Assembly: GCA_015207195.1 (NCBI GenBank)
Contig: JADEXJ010000001.1
Location: 1 to 64,000, forward strand
From: Pleurocapsales cyanobacterium LEGE 10410
Lineage (GTDB): Bacteria > Cyanobacteriota > Cyanobacteriia > Cyanobacteriales > Xenococcaceae
Length of the DNA stretch: 64,000 bases
Direction: 5' to 3'
In this document: positions 9,819 to 18,970 of the stretch, one piece after another
How the letters are laid out: each line of letters begins with the position of its first letter
Numbering within the stretch: position 1 is the first letter of the stretch
The notes under the pieces: generated by a model
Database searches by the model: none
Told to the model about the DNA's origin: nothing
The model's input: the letters and a program-made list of their open reading frames with translations, nothing else
Program-made: the position numbers and the translations under genes

Positions 9819-9862
9819 TAAATCACTAGTCTATTTTTTATTAAATCAATACTTTCATAGCT

Positions 9863-10696
9863 ATGGTCACAGAATTTAAGTCTCAATTACAACCTAAATA
9901 TTTAGAAGATTTAGTTAATAAATATCAGCAAGAATATTCTCAAGCCTTACCATTCCCTCATATTGTTATCGATAATTTCTTACCCGAACCCATACTGAAT
10001 AGAGTTCTTCAAGAATTTCCTTCTCCCGAAACAATAGATTGGAAAACATTTGATAATTCTGCTGAGAAAAAACTGGCATCTACATCAGAATTACAGATGG
10101 GAGAAAATACCAGACTGCTATTACAGCAGCTTAATTCTTCGACATTCATCAATTTCTTAGAACAACTGACGGGCATTGAGGGAATTATTCCCGATCCCCA
10201 TTATTTAGGTGGTGGTCTGCATCAAATAGAACAGGGTGGCTATTTAAAGATTCATGTAGACTTTAACCGTCACAAAAGACTACGCCTCGATCGCCGTTTA
10301 AATCTACTCATCTATTTAAATAAAGACTGGCAAGAGGAGTATGGCGGACATTTTGAAATGTGGAACACAGACATGACAAAATGTGAGAAAAAAATACTTC
10401 CCATTTTCAACCGCTGTGTTATTTTTAATACCACAGATTTTTCTTTCCACGGGCATCCCGAACCTTTAAACTGCCCCGAAAACCGAACCAGAAAATCCCT
10501 AGCACTTTATTATTACAGTAACGGAAGACCTGCGAGTGAAGTAGCCGACGGACACACCACAGTATTTAAAGATCGACCCGAAGACTCCATTAAACGCAAA
10601 GCGGGTTTCACCTCGGCAACCTTAAAAACCACACTTAAGAAGCTGTTACCACCTATTTTAATAGACATAAAAAAATACCTGAGTCATAAAAGTTAG
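9863..10696 (+). CDS. 2OG-Fe(II) oxygenase superfamily protein
   Basis: An oxygen- and 2-oxoglutarate-dependent hydroxylase. The N-terminal part (PFPHIVIDNFLPEPILNRVL) is typical of prolyl-4-hydroxylase-like bacterial proteins. Metal ligands are visible as HVD in YLKIHVDFNRH (about residues 133-135) and a distal His in FHGHPEPL. The 2OG-binding Arg is in ENRTRKSLALYYY. The gene begins 44 bp after the sulfotransferase, suggesting it modifies the same product or a secreted protein; the substrate is unknown. Confidence 0.8.
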   Translation: MVTEFKSQLQPKYLEDLVNKYQQEYSQALPFPHIVIDNFLPEPILNRVLQEFPSPETIDWKTFDNSAEKKLASTSELQMGENTRLLLQQLNSSTFINFLEQLTGIEGIIPDPHYLGGGLHQIEQGGYLKIHVDFNRHKRLRLDRRLNLLIYLNKDWQEEYGGHFEMWNTDMTKCEKKILPIFNRCVIFNTTDFSFHGHPEPLNCPENRTRKSLALYYYSNGRPASEVADGHTTVFKDRPEDSIKRKAGFTSATLKTTLKKLLPPILIDIKKYLSHKS

Positions 10697-10724
10697 TCTT
10701 TGTTAAATGTCCTACGAATAAGTT

Positions 10725-12060
10725 ATGAGCATTCAATCACAATTAATCATGATTGCTTGGATACCCGCTGTTTTTTACTTGTTTACTAAATTTAAAACAC
10801 AAGAAGCAGTGATTATCAGCTTTTTAGTGGCATGGCTATTCCTACCGGGCAGGTTTTGTCTTTCCTGGTATACCCGATTACGAGAGAATGTCTGCTACTG
10901 TCTATGGCATTTTGCTAGCTACGATAGTTTACGACATTCAACGCTTTAACAAATTCAACCTCAGCTGGATTGATTTTCCCATGCTTGTCTGGTGCATTTG
11001 TCCGCTCTTTTCTTCTGTAAGCAATGGTTTGGGTGTCTATGATGGCATTTCCGAATCTCTCTCTCAAACTGTTGCCTATGGTGGACCTTATTTCTTGGGC
11101 AGAGTATATTTAAACAATTTGGCTAGTCTGCGTAAATTGGCTATTGGGATGTTTCTCGGTGGTTTAATCTATGTTCCTTTGTGTTTATACGAGGTTCGCT
11201 TTAGTCCACAGCTACACAGAATAGTTTATGGCTACCACGGTAATCCACAGTTTTCCCAAACAATCCGGTATGGAGGATTTAGACCAACAGTATTTATGCA
11301 GCATGGTTTATCTGTGGGCATGTGGATGATGGCAGCTACTCTAATCGGCATCTGGTTCTGGAAAACTGGCGTAATTAAGGAAGTTTACGGCATTCATATT
11401 CGCTGGTTAGTGGGGATTTTATTAGTAACATTTGCTCTGACAAAATCTACTGGTGCTTATGGACTACTATTAATGGGAATCGTTTTCATGTTTTTAGCTT
11501 GGCAGTTTCGCACTTCTATTGCCTTTTTGCTGCTAATTTGTGCGATGGTTTTTTATTTACAGCAAAATGTGTCTGCCAGTTCTCAACTAACAGAGCGAAT
11601 AGTTACAACTTTAAGCCCTGTTGTCCCAGCAGAAAGAATGCAGTCTTTAGAATATAGATTTGATAACGAAACGATACTAAAAGCAAAAGCTAGAGAAAAA
11701 ATAATTTTTGGTTGGGGAGGATGGGGCAGAAACCGCGTATTTGATTACAATTCAAGAGGAGAGTTGATCGATACCTCAACTACCGATAGCCTTTGGATTA
11801 TCACTTTTGGAAAAAATGGGATTGTCGGCTTAATTGCCTTGTTTAGTTCGATATTGATACCCGTTTTGAGCTTTTGTTTGCTGTGTTTTCCTGCAATTAC
11901 CTGGTCCAATTATAAAGTAGCTCCAGCAGCAGTACTAACAGTTGTTGTTACTTTGTATATGTTAGATTGTCTGTTAAATAATCAACCCAACCCTATATTT
12001 ACTCTGGCTACTGGAGGTATCTCAGGTTTGGTGGTCGAACAGACCTCACTCAAACGATGA
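10725..12060 (+). pseudogene. Frameshifted O-antigen ligase/polymerase-like membrane protein
   Basis: Two overlapping frames make one polytopic protein of about 444 aa. The first (from ATG 10725) gives TM1-TM2 and breaks after ...WLFLP near 10847. The other frame continues AGFVFPGIPDYERMSATVYG to 12060 with about nine more hydrophobic segments. The reading is restored if two bases (for example CA, giving CCG CAG GCA GGT) are missing around 10848. The second frame has its own ATG at 10888, so a protein lacking the first two helices could still be made. Family: Wzy/WaaL-like proteins that polymerise or ligate sugar repeat units. It could be a sequencing error or a true lesion. Confidence 0.7.
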
Positions 12061-12107
12061 ATTTAAAATTGCTTCTTCGCCCTGCCAAAAATTGTTTGTC
12101 TCCGTGA

Positions 12108-13940
12108 TTAATCAGCACGAATAGGTGACAAGGTAAAACCTTCTCTTATATAGTTGTTGAACGAATTAAGGTCGATACCGCTGCCATTAATCATTGAGTT
12201 TTTTTGTTTAGCCTTGTCAATAAACCGCTCAAACAGCTCATTATCGTGCATAATCTGGCAATTATCTTGAAGATTGCCAAGCACAAAATCATCATAATAA
12301 GTTGCCATAGTTCTACAGGGATCGATCAGACTAGAATAATTTAATCCTTTGGCTCTAGACTCAACGTTTTTTTTCCAGTCTGTAAAATTAGCATGATACT
12401 TTCCTGGTAGAGAAAATAATTTACCGTTGGTTAGATTGTTACTAATATATGTATTGCCTCTAAATGTATAGCGGTCTTTTAGAGTTTCTTTCTCAAAACT
12501 AGTGAATTTCACGCCGCGATCGACTGCTATAAATGTATTATTCTGAAAATGGTGATTTGTCAACAGGTCGTTGTTAAAATTTCTACCAGATAATAGATTA
12601 CCTCCTAGTTCGTTTCCCCAATTGAAAACAAAGTTGTTCCTGAATCGAGCTTGACATTGTCCGCTAATGCTGGTGTGAACATCATTAGTTTTGCAAACAA
12701 TATCGATCGCTTTTTTGTTTGGTTTGGATAGCGAGAGAACATGGGCAACAATATTATTTTCGTATAGAGCAAAAAAAGCATTGTTGTGTTGAATTCCCAA
12801 ACCTCTGGGTATCGAATAATTAATGTCATTGCCCTCCAAAACAATATTATTTCTGGCTATCATAAGTCTTTGATTGGCATTGCCGTTTAACCCTTTACTT
12901 GAAATAAAGAACTGTATTGGGTTGCGAGCAAAAAGGTTATTTTCAACCAATGCTCCAGATCTCGCCTGTAAACCATGAGATGAAGCGCGAGTTATGATAT
13001 TGTTCCTAATTCTTGCAGGATATCCCTTACCCTGAAGATATATACAATGATTAAACATAGTAGCAATTCTAGAGTCTTCTAATTCTCCGTTGCGATCGAT
13101 ATACCATCCGCAGGTGTCGAGAACATTTCCTTGGATAACAAGTTTTTTTACGTCTTCGGCATATATCCCTTGGGAGTGTCCTTTACCCGAACTGGCAGAA
13201 TCAGCAATAACATTATCTTTGATCAAGACTTTAGAAAACCATTGATTTACTTCTGCCTTTCCCCGCAAATTTATCCCAACACCAAACCCACTTATGTAGT
13301 TATTGTGAATTACGTAGTTTGTTCCACCCCTTAGAGTACGAATCCCTGTCCCTCCAGATCCTGGTTCAGAATCAAACTTTAAACCTGAGATTGTAATGTT
13401 TCTAAAAGCTCCCCACAAATCTATACCATTGTTCTGCGGACGAATTGTGGGACGCAACCTTGACTCACCATAAGAAGTGATTACGAAAGGTTGTTCAATA
13501 TTTCTTCCCCCCAAAGGCTTCTCGTGTTGGTGACGTTTTATAACCCCGAAACTATCGTCAAATATTTCACCCCGCTTTAATACAATCCAGTCAGGTGATT
13601 TTCTTCTGGTCAATTCCACTGCATAAGATAAAGATTTTACGGGAGAATTGGGGGATAAACCATCGTTGTTATCGTTACCCGATGTACTTACATAAACAAT
13701 TTTTGAACTATCACTCGGACAAGAAGTTCGATTATTAGCAGTAGGTACGGCATAAATCTGTTGAGATTCATAACCAGGACATATACTTAAGGTATTAGCC
13801 TTAGCCTGTAATGACTTAGATTTGCTGTTAACCAAGAAAAGTAACGTATAAATAACTAAACTAGATATTGAGGTTAGAAAAAGATTTGGTTTCTTAATTA
13901 AATTGTATTTGTTTATTGTTATTTTTATTTTGTTTAGCAT
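12108..13940 (-). CDS. Secreted right-handed beta-helix (pectate-lyase-like) protein
   Basis: A 610-aa protein. Residues about 20-38 are hydrophobic and followed by SLQAKAN, a probable signal peptide or anchor. Then comes the repeat-family entry motif YVSTSGNDNNDGLSPNSPVK (about residues 88-107). The body contains many short N-rich rungs (IRNNIITRASSHGL, VENNLFARNP, ARNNIVLEGN, FRNNFVFNWG), the hallmark of parallel beta-helix proteins that bind or cleave polysaccharides. It is convergent with the polysaccharide genes, suggesting a glycan lyase, epimerase or structural surface role. No catalytic residues can be assigned. Confidence 0.8.
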   Translation of the reverse strand: MLNKIKITINKYNLIKKPNLFLTSISSLVIYTLLFLVNSKSKSLQAKANTLSICPGYESQQIYAVPTANNRTSCPSDSSKIVYVSTSGNDNNDGLSPNSPVKSLSYAVELTRRKSPDWIVLKRGEIFDDSFGVIKRHQHEKPLGGRNIEQPFVITSYGESRLRPTIRPQNNGIDLWGAFRNITISGLKFDSEPGSGGTGIRTLRGGTNYVIHNNYISGFGVGINLRGKAEVNQWFSKVLIKDNVIADSASSGKGHSQGIYAEDVKKLVIQGNVLDTCGWYIDRNGELEDSRIATMFNHCIYLQGKGYPARIRNNIITRASSHGLQARSGALVENNLFARNPIQFFISSKGLNGNANQRLMIARNNIVLEGNDINYSIPRGLGIQHNNAFFALYENNIVAHVLSLSKPNKKAIDIVCKTNDVHTSISGQCQARFRNNFVFNWGNELGGNLLSGRNFNNDLLTNHHFQNNTFIAVDRGVKFTSFEKETLKDRYTFRGNTYISNNLTNGKLFSLPGKYHANFTDWKKNVESRAKGLNYSSLIDPCRTMATYYDDFVLGNLQDNCQIMHDNELFERFIDKAKQKNSMINGSGIDLNSFNNYIREGFTLSPIRAD

Positions 13941-14856
13941 CGATTTTTTTTAAGGCTATCGGTATTAAAATACGCTTGTGTGGATTAACTTCGCTAAAAA
14001 CTTATTAGTTAGAAGCTTCGTAAGATACAAGAAACGAGAAGAAATAAATAAATCAAAATATGGTTGACCAACAGTTAGGGCTTGTGAGCTGGATTTGAAA
14101 TCTAGCTCATTCCCTGACTAAATTCAAAACCAATAAACTTTGTAAGTGATTGATTTTAAAGCTTTTTAGTCCACATAAAGCATTGAGAATATATTGTTAT
14201 AGTAAATATTATAAAGATCAGAAAGTTGAATTATCAGTCCCATCTATTAGCTGTCGGCTAAAGCATTCGTCTTCATGTTAAATGAGCTAGCAATAACTAA
14301 AAATTAAATTTGTATATTTATAGTGCAAGTATACATAATTAAAGCGGTTTTAAATTCGGTAAAATTACTATTATTTGTCAAATCAAATATAATTGAATGA
14401 GCAATTTGGTCTATATATTTTAAAGATTGACTAAAGAGTTAAATTGAATACACTAACTTCTTACCGATAAACTTAAATTTGGCATCTCAGATACTAAGAT
14501 TCTCCAAGAAAAACTGATGCAAACTGCATTTTGAGCAGCAGTGACGGTAGCATTGTTTGAATCCAAGTGAATAAAGTTCAGCTAGCTAATGTTCCTGATG
14601 TTGGCTAGAAAGAAGTATGATGTATCCTTGATACTACGGAATCAAATTGGCAATTTTGCAACGTATACCTAGCGTATACCTAGCATCTTGAATGGGGTCA
14701 CGGTATCTTCTTGAGGACGGTGGAGTCCTAAAAGATACCGCTTCGCATATACCCACAGGGCATCAGATAATCTCTGACTATAGTTGATCGAGAATATGTT
14801 TAAGGCTCTAATATCTAATATATTTATAAATAGTCTTTAATCTACAAAAATTTAAC
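13941..14856. other. 916-bp intergenic region with repeats
   Basis: AT-rich, with no convincing open frame. It contains a tandem 11-mer (CGTATACCTAG, 14662-14672 and 14673-14683) and, right after it, a palindromic element at 14701-14764 listed separately. It separates the exopolysaccharide locus from the phycoerythrin cluster. Confidence 0.5.
14701..14764 (+). repeat. Palindromic dispersed element, copy at 14.7 kb
   Basis: CGGTATCTT (14701-14709) pairs with AAGATACCG (14732-14740), and inside it AGGAC (14714-14718) pairs with GTCCT (14725-14729). The unit shares TATCTTCTTGA and AGTCCTAAA-GATAC with the insert at 43407-43482. It is a member of the same small palindromic family. No T-run follows, so it is not an obvious terminator. 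Confidence 0.6.
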
Positions 14857-15351
14857 GTGAGCGATCGGTCTACTGAGAGAATGTTACTCTCGCACAACTT
14901 TAATTTGAGAAAAAATGAACTTCCTGGATTAAACAGAGAAGAATTTGCTCAAGTATTCATTGATGGGCTGCAAAAACGAGAAAATATCAAGTGTAGCTAC
15001 ATTCAGAACCCGCACTGGGTAGTAGAAATTGTTTTTCCCCTAGATGAATTTGAGCCAAAAGAAATTGGTCAGATGTGTGGTGATATTTTACTGAGTAAAA
15101 GACAAACCCAGCAAGCTGACTCTAAATTAATCACCAAATTAATCACCGATACCTTGATCTTAGGCGGTAGAAAAACCACTCCTGCCACTAGTATGTCGCC
15201 AACATCCCTACAATTTGGAGAATGGGGGGTAGACGTGGTAGAAACACCCCAAGCGGAAGTCTTTTTGAAAGAAATAGCCTGGGATAAAATGATCGCTGAC
15301 AAACCTAGCGACGGTATCTTTAAAATTGAATATTTTGGCATGAAAGATTAG
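14857..15351 (+). CDS. DUF2656-like protein of the phycobilisome cluster
   Basis: A soluble protein of 164 aa from the GTG at 14857, or 156 aa from the ATG at 14881; neither start has a clean ribosome site. Features include LLSHNFNL near the N-terminus, HWVVEIVFP in the middle and LILGGRK...GEWGVDVVETPQAEVFL near the end. From memory this pattern matches DUF2656 proteins found beside phycoerythrin genes, and the location agrees, but that match needs a profile search. The role is unknown, probably linked to phycoerythrin assembly or regulation. Confidence 0.65.
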   Translation: MSDRSTERMLLSHNFNLRKNELPGLNREEFAQVFIDGLQKRENIKCSYIQNPHWVVEIVFPLDEFEPKEIGQMCGDILLSKRQTQQADSKLITKLITDTLILGGRKTTPATSMSPTSLQFGEWGVDVVETPQAEVFLKEIAWDKMIADKPSDGIFKIEYFGMKD

Positions 15352-15494
15352 CGATCTTCCACAAAGCAATTCGTCATAACTATTAGTTTATTCCTAGGTT
15401 TAATAGTAAATTTATCAAGTCTAGTTCTCCAATTGCAAACTTCCAACTCTCAATTCTTAATTAGCTAATTTTGTTTCCACCGAGTTTTTTAAAT

Positions 15495-16049
15495 ATGAAC
15501 ATTGCTGTATTTGAACAATTTTTTGCTGACTGTGTTGGCAACTGGCAATCAGATCGCACCTATCACTATCTGACTCACAATGAAATCGAGCGATCGCGGA
15601 CTACTTTTCAAGTTGAATCTTTAACCAGCGAACGAAAAGCCAGAGTTTTAGCTGACAATGCTTATGAAGGGCTGAATAACTTAGAACGCTTACCTGGGTT
15701 TAGCCTAGGTTTTCATACGATTTCGGAAACAGGGGAAGAAGTCAAGCAGCATCTCAACTTAATGTTTGTTCCCAAGTCAGAAAATGATTCAATCATACAA
15801 GGAGACTATTTACGCGATCGCGCTTATGAAGAAGCTAGACCAATTGTTTCTCACTTTAGCTTTGATTCTCATACTAGAGAGTTGTTGATGACTACCAACT
15901 ATACCCGCGTGGTTTCCGTTGATTCAATCGTCTTAGCCAATCCTACTCTACGTATTCGCAAAATTCTTAACTACGAAAAACCTCCTACAGGGCAACCACT
16001 ACAAAATGTCTTGTTAGCTGGTTTTGGAGTGGAACAAAAATATGGCTAA
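15495..16049 (+). CDS. CpcS/CpeS-family phycobiliprotein lyase (CpeU-like)
   Basis: Attaches a bilin to a conserved Cys of a phycobiliprotein subunit, in a lipocalin-like fold. ATG 15495 fits the family N-terminus (MNIAVFEQFFADCVGNW) better than the TTG eight codons upstream. Family marks are GNWQSDRTYHYL, the central GDYLRDRAYEEARPI, LLMTTNYTRVVSVDSI and the end ...LAGFGVEQKYG. It differs clearly from the CpeS at 18971, so the cluster has two lyases of one superfamily. The CpeU-like label is from memory of related clusters. Confidence 0.75.
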   Translation: MNIAVFEQFFADCVGNWQSDRTYHYLTHNEIERSRTTFQVESLTSERKARVLADNAYEGLNNLERLPGFSLGFHTISETGEEVKQHLNLMFVPKSENDSIIQGDYLRDRAYEEARPIVSHFSFDSHTRELLMTTNYTRVVSVDSIVLANPTLRIRKILNYEKPPTGQPLQNVLLAGFGVEQKYG

Positions 16050-16677
16050 TTTGCACCGTGAATTGTAACTTTTACTGCAAATACTTAACAATTCTTCACT
16101 CAAATCTTATTAAGTTTTACAAAAGTTGCTCGGACAAGTTCGGGCAGCATTGTATAAATAGACTGTAAATGGCTGCCTTGTTCTTAATTTGATAAGGCTT
16201 ACGCTCATTTATCTAAGGTGTTACAAAATGGATCAATTTATATTTCGTCTAACAAAGATCGGATTAGATCGAACACCTATAAAATAACTGCACTGTTAAC
16301 CAAATAGTGCATCAATATGAAGGTTGCTATTACTTCTATCAGAAGAAACCAACTCGAAATATTTAGTAGCTATAGGCTAATCACAAATCCTCATCGGTAG
16401 TAATCGTGGGGCAGTAAAATTTCTCAATATTAATTTATCGATTTCTTACTGCTTTGCGTTTGCTTTCGAGCGGAATCAACTGTGGCAAGCAAGGGTCAAA
16501 TGTAATTTTACTCAGATTTGGCAACAGCTTGTCGAGTTTGTGTATTCACATATAACTCATCTAAAAAAATCACCTGACAAATATAAAGTGCAATCCAGAT
16601 TTTTTTGAGGATTAAGTTCCGTATATTTTTGTTACATACATCTTAGAAAAATTTTATTTCTCAAGGGAGATCATTAA
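16050..16677. promoter_or_regulatory. 628-bp leader/promoter region of the cpeC operon
   Basis: No gene-sized frame. It is the upstream region of a linker operon that is regulated in other phycoerythrin strains. A 19-codon frame (16228-16287) preceded by AAGGTG sits in it. AAGGGAGAT at about 16663-16671 is the ribosome site for cpeC. No transcription-factor site could be assigned. Confidence 0.4.
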
Positions 16678-17589
16678 ATGGCTTTTGGCTCATTTGGACC
16701 AGCATCACAACTAGGTGTTGCCCTATATGAAGATACGCCTCCTCTAGAATACGTACCAGGGTGTTCACAAGAGGAACTAGAAACAATTATCCGCGCTGTA
16801 TACAAGCAAGTTTTGGGTAATGCTTACATCATGGAGAGTGAGAGAGCAAAAATACCTGAATCTCAATTCAAACAGGGAAACCTGACCGTCCGCGATTTTG
16901 TCCGTGCTATAGGTAAATCCGACCTATACCGTTCTCGCTTTTTTGACACTTGCCCTCGCTATCGCTATACAGAGTTAAACTTTAAACACTTTCTGGGACG
17001 CGCTCCTAATGGTTACGACGACATGAAAGCCCATAGTGCCATTCTAGACCAAGAAGGTTTTGAGGCTGATATTGATTCTTATATTGATAGCGAAGAATAT
17101 CAAAACGCCTATGGTGACTATTTTGTTCCCTATCCCCGCGGATATAAAAGTCAGCCTGGTCAAACAATGGTGGAATTTACTCATATGTTTGCCTTGATGC
17201 CTGGTGCTGCGGGAAGCGATTTCAAAGGTAGTTTGTCAGGTAAAGCCTCTGTACTCAACAAAGACATCATTTTAGAAAGTCCCATTTCTGTAGTTGCTCC
17301 TTCTGGGGGAACTGCGGGTGATGGCTGGTCTTTCCAAGAACCTGCGTTGTCTGCTCGTACCCGTCAAGGTGCTGGTGCAGGCGCAAACGGCAAGGTATAT
17401 CGGATCGAGGTGACTGGTTATCAGGCTGCGGGAGTCAGAAACCGAGTTGGTAGATTTCCTGTCAACAGCTACTCCAGATTTCGTCGTAGTAACAAGGTGT
17501 ATTTAGTACCTTACGACCAGCTATCTCAAGAATATCAGCGGATTCACCAACAGGGTGGGAAAATAGCCAGTATTACCCCTGTCAATTAA
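16678..17589 (+). CDS. cpeC: Phycobilisome rod linker, phycoerythrin-associated (CpeC)
   Basis: A non-pigmented linker that stacks phycoerythrin hexamers in the phycobilisome rod. Residues about 30-155 are the PBS linker domain (TIIRAVYKQVLGNAYIMESE, LTVRDFVRAIGKSDLYRSRF, NFKHFLGRAP, ADIDSYIDSEEYQNAYG). A low-complexity G/S/A spacer follows. The last 60 residues are a CpcD-like capping domain (VYRIEVTGYQ...RRSNKVYLVPYDQLSQEYQ...GGKIASITPV). The N-terminus MAFGSFGPASQLGVALYEDT matches CpeC-type linkers. A strong ribosome site precedes the ATG. First gene of cpeC-cpeD-linker-cpeS-cpeT-cpeR. Confidence 0.88.
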   Translation: MAFGSFGPASQLGVALYEDTPPLEYVPGCSQEELETIIRAVYKQVLGNAYIMESERAKIPESQFKQGNLTVRDFVRAIGKSDLYRSRFFDTCPRYRYTELNFKHFLGRAPNGYDDMKAHSAILDQEGFEADIDSYIDSEEYQNAYGDYFVPYPRGYKSQPGQTMVEFTHMFALMPGAAGSDFKGSLSGKASVLNKDIILESPISVVAPSGGTAGDGWSFQEPALSARTRQGAGAGANGKVYRIEVTGYQAAGVRNRVGRFPVNSYSRFRRSNKVYLVPYDQLSQEYQRIHQQGGKIASITPVN

Positions 17590-17706
17590 GGCTATGTCTG
17601 CATAGCTATTTTTGGGAACGGAAAACTCATTGAGCTTATCTTGGCTTTTCCGTTCTTAATTAGTAAATCATTTGCTCATAGAATATTTATTCAGGAGAAA
17701 TCTATC

Positions 17707-18471
17707 ATGTCATTATGGATGACTGACGTACAGCCGACTGAACTTCGCGATCGCCAACCAGACCAAGACTTCGATATTATTATCCGCACTGCCTACAAAC
17801 AGGTTTTGGGCAACGCCTATCTATTAGAATGCGATCGCCTAGAAACTGCGGAATCTCTATTTAGAAATGGAGATCTGACGGTGCGTGGTTTTGTGCGGGC
17901 GATCGGACAATCAGAGCTATACCGTTCACTGTTCTTTGATAACTCTTCTCAATATCGCTTTATTGAGATGAACTGTAAGCACTTTTTGGGACGCGCTCCT
18001 TTAGATCAGGCAGAAGTTTCAGAACACGTACAGAGATATAACAATCTTGGTTATGAAGCCGAGATCGATTCCTATATTGATAGCGATGAGTATACCAACG
18101 CCTTTGGCGAAAACACCGTTCCCTGTCCTCGTACAGAAAGCAACCAGCGCACCCTATTAAACATAGGCTTCAATCGAACCTACGCTCTATATCGTGGTTA
18201 CGCCAGCAGCGACACCACTACTAATAAAGCCAAGCTGATTTCTGATTTGGCAGCCAACAAACCTACTGCAATTATCTTTCCCAAAGGTAGAGGTGGTGGA
18301 ACCCCAGGTGTCAACAACAAACGTTTCTGCATTAAGGCAACCAAGGCAAGTATTGGTTCACTTAACCGCTTTAGCAACCAGACTTACAATGTTGACTACG
18401 ATCAGCTAAACGCCAAGATTAAGAGTTTACATCGTATGGGAGCAAAGATTACTAGTATTACTGAAATTTAA
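17707..18471 (+). CDS. cpeD: Phycobilisome rod linker, phycoerythrin-associated (CpeD-type)
   Basis: A 254-aa rod linker. ATG 17707 is chosen because AGGAGA lies 8 nt upstream; the frame is open for 22 more codons upstream without such a site. PBS linker domain at about residues 20-145 (IIIRTAYKQVLGNAYLLECD, LTVRGFVRAIGQSELYRSLF, CKHFLGRAP, AEIDSYIDSDEYTNAFGEN). A short CpcD-like domain is at the end (RFCIKATKAS...YNVDYDQLNAKIK...GAKITSI). The end is shorter and less canonical than in CpeC. The CpeD rather than CpeE label rests mainly on order. Confidence 0.78.
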   Translation: MSLWMTDVQPTELRDRQPDQDFDIIIRTAYKQVLGNAYLLECDRLETAESLFRNGDLTVRGFVRAIGQSELYRSLFFDNSSQYRFIEMNCKHFLGRAPLDQAEVSEHVQRYNNLGYEAEIDSYIDSDEYTNAFGENTVPCPRTESNQRTLLNIGFNRTYALYRGYASSDTTTNKAKLISDLAANKPTAIIFPKGRGGGTPGVNNKRFCIKATKASIGSLNRFSNQTYNVDYDQLNAKIKSLHRMGAKITSITEI

Positions 18472-18495
18472 GCAGGACAAATAAAATACTTAAAG

Positions 18496-18513
18496 GGCGA
18501 ACATACGTTCGCC
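18496..18513 (+). promoter_or_regulatory. Perfect hairpin between linker genes
   Basis: GGCGAAC, a 4-nt loop ATAC, and GTTCGCC form a 7-bp GC-rich stem in the 68-bp gap between cpeD and the small linker. There is no T-run after it, so it is better read as an mRNA processing or stability element than a terminator. It would let the downstream genes be made in different amounts. Confidence 0.5.
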
Positions 18514-18539
18514 TCAGACATAAAATTGAGGGATAAAAT

Positions 18540-18782
18540 ATGTCAGGAATGATTACCACGGGAGATACTAATGTTAGTGGCTATGCAAGCCGTACTGTTG
18601 CCATTGAAGTAACGGGGGTACGTCGTCAAGATCTGATGCGTACTAGTAACTACACTGTCAAAGTTCCCTATAGTCGGTTGTCCCAAACCATTCAAAATAT
18701 TAGCCGTATGGGAGGAAAAATAGCCACTGTTTCCCTAGAAGAAACTGCTCCCGTCGCCGAAGCTTCTGAGAGTGATACCTAA
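18540..18782 (+). CDS. CpcD-domain-only small rod-capping linker
   Basis: An 80-aa protein that is essentially one CpcD domain: TVAIEVTGVRRQDLMRTSNY, then TVKVPYSRLSQTIQNISRMGG and KIATVSL, with an acidic tail. CpcD-type linkers cap the distal end of rods. GAGGGA lies 6 nt before the ATG. In the known cpeCDESTR order this slot holds the full linker CpeE; here a short capping protein occupies it. It could cap phycoerythrin rods. Confidence 0.8.
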   Translation: MSGMITTGDTNVSGYASRTVAIEVTGVRRQDLMRTSNYTVKVPYSRLSQTIQNISRMGGKIATVSLEETAPVAEASESDT

Positions 18783-18970
18783 AAGTTCTGAAGGTTTCAA
18801 GAATCGCCATCACCAACAAAGCGTTACTATTGCGGTAACCAAATCAGTAAAGCGATCGCCATTGTCTAGCAGCAGGTTTTCAGCTGCTAGGATTGAAACC
18901 AAACAGCTAGCCGATCAGAACTAGTCGCCCAATAAAATAAAAATTTTTTATCAACTTTCTTTATTAAGCT

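Noticed and set aside
10725-10949. 74-codon frame as a separate small membrane protein
   Set aside because: Its C-terminal part after the break point is not protein-like, while the other frame continues the membrane protein without a gap; it is the front half of the frameshifted gene.
18866-18900. Hairpin CTAGCAGC...GCTGCTAG followed by GATTGAAACC, resembling the end of a cyanobacterial CRISPR repeat
   Set aside because: Only one copy, no spacers and no cas genes nearby. Kept only as a hairpin mentioned in the cpeS entry.
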